This document shows, in pieces, positions 42,118 to 52,865 of a stretch of DNA of 64,000 nt (position 1 is the first letter of the stretch; every line of letters begins with the position of its first letter). Both the position numbers and the translations under genes were made by a program. This stretch comes from Erinaceus europaeus (taxonomy: Eukaryota; Chordata; Mammalia; Eulipotyphla; Erinaceidae). The notes beneath the pieces were generated by a model. The model did not search any database. It saw only the letters and a program-made list of their open reading frames with translations, and had not been told where the DNA came from. The DNA lies in contig NC_080171.1 in NCBI RefSeq assembly GCF_950295315.1, positions 97,859,445 through 97,923,444 of the forward strand, given 5' to 3'.

Positions 42118-42402
42118 TATTATTTATTTATTTATTTATTGCCACCGGGGTTATCACGGAGGCCTCAGTGCCTGCATTACAAATTCACTGCTCCTGGTGG
42201 CCACTTTTTCCTTCTTTTTTTTTCCTTTCTCTTTTTTCTATTTTAATTTGACAGGACAGAAATTGAGAGGGGAGGGGAGATAGAGGAGGCAGACCTATTT
42301 CACAACTCATGAAGCCACTGCAGGTGGAGAGCAGGGGCTCAAAACTGGGTCCTTGCACATGGTAATATGTGTGCTTAACTGGGTGCACCACTGTCCAGAT
42401 CC
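42118..42402 (-). repeat. SINE type B-long
   Basis: 'GCCACCGGGGTTATCACGGA' tail block, 'CATTACAAATTCACTGCTCC', then B body and 'GTGCTTAACTGGGTGCACCA'. Confidence 0.8.
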
Positions 42403-42547
42403 CTATTGTTATTATTATTGATGTATTTTATTTTGTAATTTTTTGGCTGGGTGAGGGAGAGCAGAGCTCCAAGGTCACCCACTTGGTCTTCTTTACTTTC
42501 CTAGCTCTGACTCTGCAGGTCTAGGGGCCCAGAAAAGATTTCTGCTC

Positions 42548-42760
42548 ATGGGGTTGGGTGGTGGAGCACCTGGTTGAGGTGCACATTTCAGTGTGCAAGG
42601 ACCTGGGTTCAAGCCCCCGGTCCCCATCTGCATGGGGAAAGCTTTGTGAGTGGTGAAGCAGGGATGCAGGTATCTCTCTCCCTCTCTATCACCCACTTCC
42701 CTCTTGATTTCTGGCTTCTCTATCCAATAAATAAATAAAGATAATTTTAAAAAGTTATTT
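42548..42760 (+). repeat. SINE type B
   Basis: 'GGGGTTGGGTGGTGGAGCAC', 'GGGTTCAAGCCCCCGGTCCC' and 'CCAATAAATAAATAAAGATA'. Confidence 0.85.
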
Positions 42761-42784
42761 TTTAAAAAAAGCTTTCTGCTCACT

Positions 42785-42976
42785 GCAGAAGTCATGCCAT
42801 ATTTGTCTTTCACTTCCTTCCTTAGTTCACTAAGCATAATCACTGCAGTCCCATTTGTTCTCTTTCTTTATTTAGTGATTTACAAAATTATAAGATAAAA
42901 GGTGTATAGTTCCACATCATTCCCACTACCAAAGTTCTGTGTCCCCATCCCCTCCATTGGAAACTACAGTAGTTCG
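42785..42976 (-). mobile_element. L1 3' end, interrupted
   Basis: 'CTTAGTTCACTAAGCATAAT' (reversed ORF2 tail), 'TTACAAAATTATAAGATAAA' and 'CACTACCAAAGTTCTGTGTC'. It resumes after the SINE at 43173 for an uncertain length. Confidence 0.65.
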
Positions 42977-43172
42977 GGACCAGGTGGTGGTGCACCTGGT
43001 TGAGTGCATATGTTACAGTGCTCAAGGACCCAGGTTCGAGCCCCCAGTCCCCACCTGCAAGGGCAAGCTTCACAAGTGGTGAAACAGTGCTGCAGGTGTC
43101 TCTCTCCCTCTCTGTCACCTCCTTCTCTCTCAATTTCTGACTGTCTCTACCTATCAAAGAAATAAAGATTAA
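42977..43172 (+). repeat. SINE type B inside L1
   Basis: 'GGGACCAGGTGGTGGTGCAC', 'GGTTCGAGCCCCCAGTCCCC' and an AAAGAAATAAAG tail. TAGTTC on both sides may be part of the target duplication. Confidence 0.85.
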
Positions 43173-43363
43173 GAAACTTTGGTAGTTCTCCCGAGGTCAC
43201 AGATATGGGTTGACTTTATATCTGTCAGTATATCTATATATATTTTTTGCCTATTTATTTTTACAGCCCTGCATTCACTTCTTTTCACACCTACACCGAT
43301 GACTGCTTCCAGGAATCCTTCCTTTTCCCCCTTTTCTCTCTCAGATAAGAGAAACAAAGCTTC

Positions 43364-43410
43364 ATGCTCGCTTTGGCAGAACATACACTAAAATCAGAAT
43401 GATACAGAGA
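43364..43410 (+). pseudogene. U6 snRNA 5'-fragment
   Basis: From ATGCTCGCTTTGGCAGAACA to GATACAGAGA it matches the first ~46 nucleotides of U6 spliceosomal RNA with about six differences, then departs abruptly. U6 fragments of this kind arise when L1 reverse transcriptase copies or switches onto U6. It has no U6 promoter or 3' terminator, so it is not functional. Confidence 0.75.
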
Positions 43411-43539
43411 GAAACCGTGCCTGAATTTCTCCAGTGTTTTCCAGATTCACTTCCTTTTTGGTGGTGGTATAAAAACAAGATTTCTGATGACAGGCACTTT
43501 GGGTCCTGGTGGGATTGGGGTTCATAACCCTCTGGTCAT

Positions 43540-43695
43540 CTTTCCCTATCATTTACTCCTCTGGGAGTATGGACCAAAATTCTTCATGGGGTGCAGAAGA
43601 TGGAAGGTCTGGCTTCTGTAATTGCTTCTCCATTGGACATGGATGTTGGCAGGTCGATCCATACCCCTAGCCTATTTCTATCTTTCCCTAGTGTC
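43540..43695 (-). mobile_element. H-type retroposon fragment
   Basis: 'CTCTGGGAGTATGGACCAAA', 'GCAGAAGATGGAAGGTCTGG' and 'GGTCGATCCATACCCCTAGC'. Only the central block is left. Confidence 0.7.
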
Positions 43696-44059
43696 TCACC
43701 ATTTTTTAAAACCTTTTCTGCCATTTATTTTGAAGTCAAAGTTAGCATAGCTAGTCATATAAATAAACATGACTATAGCCTCCATGAATAAATTTAGATT
43801 TACAGATGCAAGCACACCTCAGGGTATCTGCCCTTTAAGCTTGTCCATGTGCGGAGGTATGTAAATACTCAGATGTGAGAATGCATCTATGTCTATTTGT
43901 CATAACTTTTATATCTTGGAGGGAAAGATGAACTTGACCTGGAATCATGCCTCATCATTAGTTGGAAGTTATGCAGCTGAGTCTCTATTCTGGGAAGAGT
44001 AGTCAGGAGTTAGTTGGGAGTTATTACTGGAGTTTTACTACATGGCTCCATTGCTACTT
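43696..44059. other. AT-rich unique stretch
   Basis: No repeat or gene. A weak enhancer candidate at most. Confidence 0.35.
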
Positions 44060-44486
44060 TTTAAAAGATACTTTACTGGATAGAGACAAAAAGACATTGA
44101 TAGGGAAGGGGGAGGTGGAAAGAGAGAGAGATACCTGCAGCACTGCTTCGCCACTTGTGAAGCTTCCCCCACCTTGCAGAGGAGGACTGGGGGACTTTAA
44201 CCTGGGTTCTTGGGAACTAATGTGCACTCAGCCAGGTGCCCCACAACCCAACCCCACTCAACCGTTTCTGATGGACAGCTTAATTTTCTTTTTTCTTTCT
44301 TTTTGATAGAGGGTGAGAAATGGAGAGAGATAGAAAGGGAGAAGGAGAGAGAAAGAAGGAGAGACACCTGTAACACTACTCCACTGCTCATGAAGCTTTC
44401 CCTGTGCAGGGGTACCAGAGTCCTGAAACCTGGTCCTTTCAAGCAGAAATGTGTGCGCTCTACTGGGTGTGCCACGACCTGGCCCA
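44060..44486 (-). repeat. Two type B SINEs in tandem
   Basis: 44060-44256 ('GATACCTGCAGCACTGCTTC', 'CACTCAGCCAGGTGCCCCAC') and 44283-44486 ('GACACCTGTAACACTACTCC', 'GGGTGTGCCACGACCTGGCC'), both reversed. Confidence 0.8.
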
Positions 44487-44687
44487 GCACTTTTATATTC
44501 TTAATATCTCCCTCACTTTGGGACTTCAGACTACTTTGACTTGTTTCTTAGTATATATTTGAGAAGGAAGTTTAATTTCCAGACTCCGTCTTGAAAAGGA
44601 CTTTACTTCTCACAGATAGAAAGGCAACCTTAGCTACTTGAGAAGACAAAAATATTTATTATTGATTCTGGTGGTGAAGGGCTGCTA

Positions 44688-44688
<1 letters not shown>

Positions 44689-44724
<36 letters not shown>
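44689..44724. repeat. (GT)n microsatellite
   Basis: About 17 GT units. Confidence 0.9.
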
Positions 44725-44726
<2 letters not shown>

Positions 44727-45339
44727 CTTGATGGGGTTACTGTGGGGGTCTGGCAGTATCAGGCTGGTAACAGCTACTCCCACACCCCATTCTGACCCCA
44801 GGGGACCCGAGTGGAAGGCTGGGATCTGCCTTCCAGAGGATAGCACCTGAAGAGGGGTTGGGAGCCATATGAGGCTTCTGCAGGAGCATCATAACAGCCT
44901 GGCCTTGGAGAACATTGGCATCACAGTCACTGTCGCATGAGCACAGAGACCTTTCCAAGTGCCAAATCTCTTGTCTTCACTTAGACACCACACTGTCCCC
45001 ACTGGATGGCTCTTCCGGTCTTTACTTGGGAAAGGGATTGACTGAAGCTGAGAATTAGTGTGACTGCAAGGCTTTGCTTCATCATGAGCTCCTCATTGCT
45101 GCCCAGAAAGTGGGGACATGCTCAGGAAGGAGCACCTGGTTAAGAACAGACACCACAATTTTGTTATAGGTAACAAAATCCAAATTATCTGCATGTGTGC
45201 CTGTTAAGGCATAGAGAAAACTTTGGAAGGAGAGGCATCAGATTGTGTAAAATGAAATGAAATCTTTAATATCACAGTTATCATTTTACAGTCAGGATGT
45301 AGTCATACATCATCTGTGTGATTAAAAAATGTATCTAGG
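44725..45339. other. Unique stretch
   Basis: No repeat or supported exon recognised. Confidence 0.35.
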
Positions 45340-45637
45340 GCCTGGGTGGTGGTGCACCTGGTTGAGTGCACATGCTATCATGCACAAGGGCCCAGGTTCA
45401 AGCTCCTGGTCCCTACATGTAGGGCAAAAGCTTCACAAGTGGTGAAGAAGTGATGCAAGCATCTGTCTCTAACCCTTTTTTCTTTTCTTTCTTTTTTTTT
45501 AATCAGAGCACTGCTCAGATCTGGCTTATAGTGATATAAGGGCTTGAACCTGGGACTTTGGAGCCTTAAGCATGAGAGGCTCTTTGCATAACCATTATGC
45601 TATCTACCCCTACTCTATCTCCCTTCTCCTCTGAATT

Positions 45638-45678
<41 letters not shown>

Positions 45679-45690
45679 CCAATAGATAAA
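45340..45690 (+). repeat. SINE type B split by a reversed SINE type C
   Basis: The B head ('GGCCTGGGTGGTGGTGCACC') runs to 45475 and the B tail (CTCTATCTCCCTTCTCC, then (CT)n and (AT)n) resumes at about 45614. 45495-45612 is a minus-strand C ('CAGAGCACTGCTCAGATCTG', 'GCATAACCATTATGCTATCT'). Confidence 0.8.
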
Positions 45691-45721
45691 TACAAAAAAG
45701 TAAAATAGAAAATATCTCTCA

Positions 45722-46065
45722 AGAGTAGCAAAATAGCTCACCTGGCTAGTGTGCCTGCTTTGTCATATGCAGGGCTCAGTTTCAAGCCCTGTTCCCATAG
45801 CACTGGAGTAAAGTTTGGTGATGTGGTCTTTCTTTCTGTCTCTTTCTATCTCAAAAACAGTTGTTTAGATCACTGAAGCCCCAGTTACAATAACAATAAC
45901 AAAATAAACAGAGATATCTCATGGGAGAAGGCACATGCTTCATGTGGGCAGTGTCCAGGTTTGACCCCTAGTGCCATACAGGAGATCATGGCACTAGGGA
46001 AAGTTTCAGCACTGTGGCATCTCCCCCTCTGTCATCTCTCTATCTGAATAAAAACAAAAGTCAGT
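45722..46065 (+). repeat. Two type E SINEs
   Basis: 45722-45865 ('GCAAAATAGCTCACCTGGCT', 'CAGTTTCAAGCCCTGTTCCC') and about 45912-46065 ('ATCTCATGGGAGAAGGCACA', 'AGCACTGTGGCATCTCCCCC'). Confidence 0.65.
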
Positions 46066-46224
46066 CAAAGAGTGGTGAAATCATGCATGCCTGCCTGTGG
46101 CCTAGGCTCCATCAATAACAATAACAACAAAAGAATAGTTCATCTAAAAAATAATAAGCAGGCAAACCAGCCTATATAAAGGACTGCCTTTGTGTTCACA
46201 CAGCCTCGTCTTGTCTGCTCTGTT

Positions 46225-46318
46225 CCATAGTCTTTGTGCTTATGTGGCAGGCTTTCTTGCCTCGGGCCTTTGCACATGACAGTCCCTCTGTCTGGAATTC
46301 CTTTACCTCACTTTTCCC
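46225..46318 (-). repeat. L2-like fragment
   Basis: 'GCCTCGGGCCTTTGCACATG' then ACAGTCCCTCTGTCTGGAATT is a phrase I associate with reversed L2. Confidence 0.45.
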
Positions 46319-46319
46319 C

Positions 46320-46830
46320 CCCTTTTATTAACAATTTTTTATTATTTATTAATTCATTGGGTAGAAACAGAGAAAATGAGATGGAAGGGGGAGGAAGAGA
46401 GGAAAAGTTGAGGACAGTGTTTTTTAAAATATTTTTTTATATTTTCTTTTTTAAAATATTTATTTATTTATTCCCTTTTGTTGTCCTTGTTGTTTTATTG
46501 TTGTAGTTATTCTTGTTGTCGTTGTTGGATAGGACAGACAGAAATGGAGATGGATAGGACAGACGTAAATGGAGAGAGGAGGGGAAGACAGAGAGGAGAA
46601 GAGAAAGGTAGACACCTGCAGACCTGCTTCACCATTTGTGAAGGGACTCCCCTGCAGGTGGGGAGCCGGGGGCTCGAACCGGGATCCTTAAACCAGTTCC
46701 TGTTCTTCGTGCCACGTGCGCTTAACCCTCTGTAATACTGCCGGACTCCTGAGGACAGTGGTCTTGAACCTAGGTCCCGAAGCATGGAAACATGTGCACT
46801 CAATCAGATGTGGCAGCACCCACCCCCAGT
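46320..46830 (-). repeat. SINE (B-like) interrupted by SINE type A
   Basis: The outer SINE has halves 46320-46419 and 46751-46830 ('GGTCTTGAACCTAGGTCCCG'). The inner type A at 46420-46750 ends 'CTGCCGGACTCCT'. GAGGACAGTG at 46410-46419 and 46751-46760 is the inner target duplication. Confidence 0.85.
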
Positions 46831-46994
46831 CTGACTGCATTCAGGACAACATCAGCAACTTTCTGATGTATCTTCTTCTAGATTTTTCTCGATGCCGTCA
46901 CCTACATATTGAGCTATGGAAACACAGAGCTGCTTTGGGTTTCATTTCTTGTAAATATGATCTTTTATTCTTCATGCTTTTCTAAAATTTACTT

Positions 46995-47231
46995 TTTTTT
47001 TTTTTTTTTTGTCTCCAGGGTTATCGCTGGAGCTCCATGCCTGCACTACAAATCCACAGCTCCTGGAGGCCATCTTTTTTCCACTGTTGTTGGATAGGAC
47101 AGAGAGAAATTGAGAGAGGAGGGGAAGACAGGGGTGAGGGGGAGAAAGATAGACACCTGCAGACCTGCTTCACCACCTGTGAAGTGGTGGGAAGCCGGGG
47201 GCCTGAACTGGGATCTTTGCGCTGGTGCTTG
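46995..47231 (-). repeat. SINE type A-long, head-truncated, with target duplication
   Basis: T-run, 'TCTCCAGGGTTATCGCTGGA', 'AGACCTGCTTCACCACCTGT'. It ends before the head. CTAAAATTTACTT (46982-46994) and CTAAAGTTTACTT (47232-47244) flank it. Confidence 0.85.
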
Positions 47232-47320
47232 CTAAAGTTTACTTCTTCAGTTCTCCCTGATACTGCCCTGCCCCTTTTGACACGGTCCTTAACAGAACAA
47301 GAAATGGCTAATAATTCTTA

Positions 47321-47649
47321 TTTATGCATTTATTTATTATTGGATAGAGACAGAGAAATTGAGAGGTGATAGAAAGGGAGCGAGGCAGAGAGACACTTGC
47401 AGCCCTGCTTCACCACTTGTGAAGCTTTCCCCTTGCAGGAGGGGGCCAGGGCTTGAACTTGGGTCCTTGCACTTTATAATGTGTGCGCTTAATCAGGTGC
47501 ACCACCGCCTGCCCCTCCTCCCCTTTTTTTTGTACCAGAGCTCTGCTCAGCTCTGGTTTATGGTGGCCTGGGGGGTGGAACTTGGGACTTCAGAGCCTCA
47601 GGCATAAAAGTCTCTTTGCATAACCACTATGCTGTCTACCCCTGCCCAA
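47321..47649 (-). repeat. SINE B + SINE C pair within one target duplication
   Basis: 47321-47518 is B ('GACACTTGCAGCCCTGCTTC', 'GCGCTTAATCAGGTGCACCA'). 47525-47649 is C ('CAGAGCTCTGCTCAGCTCTG', 'GCATAACCACTATGCTGTCT'). GGCTAATAATTCTTA at 47306-47320 and 47650-47664 brackets both elements. Confidence 0.85.
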
Positions 47650-47825
47650 GGCTAATAATTCTTAAGGTGCAATTGGAGACACTTGAAGACCTACATGATC
47701 TACAATCCTGCCTCCCAGCCCAGCTGTGGGAGGGTCACCAGGAAGACACCTGGAAATATTAGCTAATTTGCAGCCTCACCTCCCTGTCCAGAGAACTGGA
47801 AACACTGATCACCTCCAATCCAAGT

Positions 47826-48095
47826 TTTACTCTGTGTTTTTCCTCTTTTTGTCCTTGTTCCTTAAATTCTACCTGTGAATGAGGTCACCTGATATTTGTC
47901 CTTCTCTTTTTGGTTTATCTGACTTAACATGAGGGGAAGGAGAAAGGATGGAGGGGATTTAGGAGTCCTGATGCATGACAGAAAAGGACCCGGGCTGGGG
48001 ATGAGAGTATTTTGTAGGCACGTGTCACACGGAACTGAGAAATTTGACCTACCTGGCAACAACTGTACCATTAGTTCCCCAATAAAGTGATAAAA
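47826..48095 (+). mobile_element. L1 3' end with internal inversion
   Basis: 47826-47930 is in reverse ('TTTATCTGACTTAACATGAG' = reversed ORF2 tail), and 47933-48095 is forward ('GTACCATTAGTTCCCCAATA' then AAGTGATAAAATAAAT). This is the usual result of twin priming during L1 insertion. Confidence 0.6.
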
Positions 48096-48605
48096 TAAAT
48101 ACATTCAAAAAGTGCCAAGAGCTACTTAAGAGCTGTCTGATAATTTTGTCAGAGGGTGTCTGAGAACAAGTGCTAAAACAAACAATGGCCACTTCCCTCT
48201 TTCTGGCCATCACGTCTCTGCTGTCCTGGCCTGAGATGGCCCTAGCTTCCTGGTGACTGCACCTTGTTGATTTCTGTTGAACTAAAACCCGTATCTTCCC
48301 CACTGGGGGCCCCAAGCACCTGCCTTTTCTCCTAGTTCAAGTCTCTCTTCTAGTGCTTGATCTGCTTTCTCCCTTCTAGCTTCTCATTTTTGAGAAGTCT
48401 CATCTGTCTGTCCTATAAGATCTCCAAGGAAGCACAGATTAACAGATGGAAGGTGTGTGGGTAGAGGCCGTGGTGAGCGTGGGGTGAGGGTGGATGGTGA
48501 GGGGTGGATGGACAGAGTCCATCAGAGGATAGGCTCCTCAAAGGGGAGACTGCAGTGTGTTCATGGCTTTGAGAGTCCATGGCTACGAGGCAGAAGTCCT
48601 ATCTG
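48096..48605. other. Unique stretch
   Basis: No repeat or supported exon. Confidence 0.35.
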
Positions 48606-48752
48606 GTGGTCTGGGAGTTGGCACAGTGATAAAGCTTTGAATTCTCAAGCATGAGGTCCCAAGTTCGATCCCCGGCAGCACATGTGCCAGAGTGATGTCA
48701 GGTTCTTTCTCTCTGCTCCTATCTTTCTCATAAATAAATAAAATCTTTTTTT
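48606..48752 (+). repeat. SINE type D
   Basis: Head 'TGGTCTGGGAGTTGGCACAG', box B-like 'AAGTTCGATCCCCGGC', 'GTGCCAGAGTGATGTCAGGT', then an AAATAAATAAAATCTTT tail. Confidence 0.8.
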
Positions 48753-49044
48753 AAAAAAAAGAAGTCCCATCTGGTTCCATGTCTAACTGCCCAAAGGAAA
48801 GACATGGCCAGAGACTGGGGCCTCGTGTGGGGAACACAGATACCTCAGGCAGATTCTGCCAACGCAGGGCCAACACAAATACATTCTGTCCCCTCCCCCA
48901 ACCTGCCCAGCCTCCCCTGCTCCCCACCCTGGTTTTCCCCAGAGTCACGGAGCTGGGGACAGAAATCACACACCAAGGCCCTATCTGATACCTACAAGTT
49001 TGCTCAAGCTTATGTAAATCACACAAAAACTGACAAGTTTTCCT

Positions 49045-49425
49045 ATTAAAAGATAATTGTAATCAGGGTGCCGGACGTGCGGTGTGGGGATGATTGGAGA
49101 TAGACGGACAGCACGGAAAGATGGATTGTTTTAATTTGCACCAATTAAATTGAAGTTCATGGGATCATCTTCTTCAATCTTCATGAATACTTTATTTTCT
49201 GGCTGCTACGGAGCTATTAAAAAGAATGATTGAGGCACACGGCAGGCTGGGTATATTTTATGAAATATCACCTTTAAAGAATTTGAGTACGCCATTTTCA
49301 TAATGAGTTTTCTAGTACCTAATCCTCTTCTCTATTACTACATTTAAGAAGTGGATTGATCTGGGAAGTGCCGAGGGTGCAGGTAATGATACATTTTGCC
49401 AGGCGCAGGCGGTGATAATGGATCA
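49045..49425. promoter_or_regulatory. Candidate conserved enhancer island 6
   Basis: Repeat-free and of even, complex composition: 'GATAATTGTAATCAGGGTGC', 'TTGCACCAATTAAATTGAAG', 'TTAAAAAGAATGATTGAGGC', 'GTGGATTGATCTGGGAAGTG' and 'GGCGGTGATAATGGATCACA'. TGATTGA/GGATTGAT words suit TALE (PBX/MEIS-type) factors. This is one of the strongest candidates in the window. Confidence 0.55.
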
Positions 49426-49704
49426 CAGTTGGGCAAGGAGGATAATGGATGGGTACGGAGAGGAGGTGAGTGCTGGAGTTCCAAGGCACTGGTCTGGCCT
49501 AGGTGGGGGCCCTGGGTGACTTAAACTTCCTTCCAGCTTGGTGGAGAGCCTGGTTCCAGGCCTCCAGCTGCTGAGGATATCACAGATCTCTGGCATGGTG
49601 GGATAAATAGGAGAGGAGGGCGGGTGATGGGGACAGAGGAGGGACCTGAGCTGTGATGGGAGAGACTGGCATTTAAAACATATTTTAAACATAAATTTAA
49701 AACA
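49426..49704. other. Unique stretch
   Basis: No repeat. The minus frame at 49423-49692 has no known domain. Confidence 0.35.
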
Positions 49705-50090
49705 AGTTTTAAAACATATTTACTTTCTTTATTGGATAGAGACAGAGAGAAATTGAGAGGGAAGGGGGAGAGAAAGAGGGAGAGAGAAAGACACCAGCAG
49801 CCCTATGCACTGTCTGTAAAGCTTTCCGCCTGCAGGTTTCGGCTGGGGATTTAAGCCAGAGTCCTTGTGCTGGGCGACAGGTGCACTCTACCAAGCATGC
49901 CACTGCCTTGCTGCTTTAGCTAATTTAAAAGACTTTTTAAAGAATTTATTTATTTATTTATAGGAAGAGAGAGAAAGAGAGAACCAGAGCATCAGTCTTT
50001 ACTCTGGCACATATCATGCCAGGGACTGAACTCAGGACCTCAGACTTGAGAGACTAAATTTTTCTCCACTGTTCCTCCTCCCAGGCCACA
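49705..50090 (-). repeat. SINE type B then SINE type D
   Basis: 49705-49913 is B ('GACACCAGCAGCCCTATGCA', 'AAGCATGCCACTGCC'). 49936-50090 is D in reverse ('TACTCTGGCACATATCATGC', 'GACTGAACTCAGGACCTCAG'). Confidence 0.7.
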
Positions 50091-50759
50091 CTCCTGAGCC
50101 AGTTTTGGATGCTCTGACATTTAGTGAAGGATTCAGGTTTGGGGGAAGTGCAGGGGATGGGGAACTAGCACTCTGTACTCGTGAGGCCTTTCACAGTACC
50201 TGGAGAGCAAGCAAGTGAGAGTCTACAGCAACTCTGGTTGTGCTACTGACCCCAGCAAGGCTATTCATGACCTTTACCTCTTCCCTAGGCCTGGTTGCCA
50301 TGGTGTTTGGGTATAGAGGGGAAGACAAAGTGGCAGATAGCTTACTATCAGGAGGCTGGGAAAGTGTGGGAGGGGTGGGGTGGGTCTAGGATGGAGTTAC
50401 AGGACCCTTTGCTTCATGGTCTTGATGGCAGTCAGAGGCAAGGACTGAGATGTGACCTAACAGGACAGGAGGCGATACCCAAATCCTAGGACTTGTTCCC
50501 TTGTCTTAAATGACATCTCAGGGATTTGGCTTAGCTCCAGGGAGTCTCAACACCAAGGTCTTGCTGAGGTATCTTTACCTTGACTCAGGGGGGGATGGGG
50601 ACAGGGACTCTCCCCTGAAGCAGCCTGGGGTGTAGTGAGAGATGAACCCCCCTCCCACCCCATTCCACTCAACTCCACCCCACCCCACCTCATCCCACTT
50701 CACCTCAGGCTGGGTCTCTACTCCGCTACTTGGCTGGGCTTTCCTCTCCAAGCTTCAGT
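50091..50759. other. Unique stretch with CCACC-rich tract
   Basis: 50648-50706 is C-rich with CCACC/CCACT units. No gene is seen. Confidence 0.4.
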
Positions 50760-50830
50760 GGCAGCAGCAGCCGTCATAATTAACCCTGCTAATTAATCAG
50801 GGCAGGATGGATTAATTGAGATCACAGGAG
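50760..50830. promoter_or_regulatory. Compact homeodomain-site cluster
   Basis: 'GCCGTCATAATTAACCCTGC', 'TAATTAATCAGGGCAGGATG' and 'GATTAATTGAGATCACAGG': three TAATTA/TTAATT sites in 50 bases within GC-rich unique DNA. Confidence 0.45.
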
Positions 50831-52048
50831 ACTGGGAGAGCAGGTGCAGCTTCTGGGCTGACGGGATAACGAGCTCTCTGGACACCCAGGGGGCCTGGCC
50901 CTGCCCGGGGGAGCCTGCAGCTCACTCTGTGGTGAACTATGCCAGCCAGTGAAGCTCGAGGGACCCAGGCCTGCTGGGTGCATTGGGCCCGCTCAGGAAG
51001 GCTTTGACAGACTGAGGCTGGAAGGCAGGCTGGGCAGCTTCTCCACCACACCCACGGCCAGGGGCAGCCTGGTGGAATCCCAAGTTCTGCTCATGGCCAG
51101 TAAACAAGGGGGCCCCAAGCTCCAGCGAAGGCTGGGTCAGAGCAGGGACTAGGCAGAGGATGAAGACTTTCCTTCACTGGGGAGCAAGTCTGCTGCCCCA
51201 GAGGCATGTGAATCTGAGCTTACATCCTCCCAGGAGTGAACCCCTAAACTACCAGAGGGATAATTTAGCAAGATCCCAGGTAGGGGAGTGACTTGGTTGT
51301 TTTTTGTTTTCCTAAGCTCTCACTGCCCATGTGGAGGAGGACTGGGCCTATGAACCAGGTTAGGGGGGTGAGGAAGGGCAGAAGTTGGTTTCTTGGACAG
51401 GGGGTGGTAGTGGAGTGGCAGGGGGGTGGGCTCTCTGGACTGGAAACTAAAAAACTGATTGCCAGATTAGAGACGGTGAAGAGAGTGACAGACCAAAGGC
51501 CACTGTACTCTCTAAGAGGTCCCAGGATGTGGGACAGATGAGAAATGACAGGAAACTTCTGACAAGTTCCCAGTTACAACCTCAGCTGCCTGGACTCTGA
51601 CACAGTTGTCTTGTCCAAACCCCCATCAACCACCTCGGGAAGTACCCCGTCCTCCTGCCTGAGCCCTTGTTCTTCCTACCTGGTCCTTTAAGACAAGTGG
51701 AGGCCAACTCCTCCCCTACACCACTCCATGTTCCCCAGGCAGCATGCCCTCCTCTGAGATTTCACCTGATCTTTGCAACTTTGCTTAGGCTCTTCCCCTG
51801 CAGGAAAGCTCTTCTCTTGTTACAATTAGGTGAGCTCTTACTTAGCCTTAAATACCAAGTGTGAAGCTCACTCCTTCTTCATTTGTCTTGCTTTTGGGCG
51901 CATCTTCCTGGGAACTACTATGGTGCATTCTAAGGCTCTTTGCAACTACATCTGTCTCCTTATAGTTGCTTTTGGAACTGGTTTGGGAGTTGAAATGTGC
52001 AACCCTACTGGACCACTTAATCCTTATCTAGGCATCATGAAACATTCA
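50831..52048. other. Long unique stretch
   Basis: About 1.2 kb, GC-richer, with a weak L2-like patch at 51690-51800. No gene is called. Confidence 0.4.
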
Positions 52049-52056
52049 GCTTCTAA

Positions 52057-52268
52057 ACCAGGTTTCTTAGCCTTGGCACTATTGACACTTGGAGCCAGAT
52101 CATGTTTTTCCTGTGTGTGAGGGATTTTTGGTGTGTTAGAGGAGATCCAGCAGTGTCCCTGGCTGCTACTCCCTGGATGCCACTAACCACCCCTGCTGTG
52201 ATAGCTACCACGTCGCTAGGCATCTCTGATTTGAGGAGGAGCCAAGTCACCCCCAGCTGAGAACTATT
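52057..52268 (-). mobile_element. MER20 (hAT-Charlie non-autonomous DNA transposon)
   Basis: 'GGTTTCTTAGCCTTGGCACT', 'CAGTGTCCCTGGCTGCTACT' and 'CACCCCCAGCTGAGAACTAT' follow the MER20 consensus order in reverse. The 8-base flanks GCTTCTAA (52049-52056) and GCTTCAAA (52269-52276) differ at one base, as expected of a hAT target duplication. Confidence 0.8.
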
Positions 52269-52276
52269 GCTTCAAA

Positions 52277-52865
52277 GCGTAATAAGAAACAGAAGTTAAA
52301 CCATATGAGAAGTGAGAATCCCAAATGCTGGGCCACAGATCAGAGGAATAGATGCCACTCTGGAGTGTTTGGAGAATATGGACATCTAGTGTTTCTCTAA
52401 CACAGAAGCTCATGACTCCTGTATGTCCGTTCTCTAAAGCACACATACACTGAGAGACACAGGCAAGGCAGCCTATAGCAACTCTGAGTGAATCCCCTAC
52501 TGACCCCAATGCCCATCTGCAGTTGAATGGATGGAGAAAATATAGCTATTGGCTCAGGGACCAGTATGGAACTATGATCATGGGCACAGCGCAGGAATGA
52601 GTCTCACGTGAGAGCAAATGGAATTGATGACTCCCATATCATAGGATTCCCATTCTGGAAAGTTCTGTGGTAGAGAAGTCAGTTTGGTGAGTACCCTAGG
52701 TGCTCACTGACTTCCTCTGAAACCTTCCCCCACCAGAGGCTGGTACTGTGTCCTATGAGTTGGCTTCATGGATGTGTTGGCTCTGTCGAAACCTTTGCAT
52801 TTTATGCAGTTTGTCTATACATATGCTATAACTTAATAAAAAAATCCTACTTAAAAAATAGTAAT
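52277..52865 (+). mobile_element. Ancient L1 ORF2 end and 3' end (from about 52490)
   Basis: 'GACCCCAATGCCCATCTGCA' then GTTGAATGGATGG, 'GCAGGAATGAGTCTCACGTG' and 'CATATGCTATAACTTAATAA' match the older mammalian L1 tail. 52277-52489 is unassigned. Confidence 0.5.

Noticed and set aside
43364..43410. Functional U6 snRNA gene
   Set aside because: Only 46 bases match, with about six differences. There is no upstream TATA/PSE layout and no T-run terminator.
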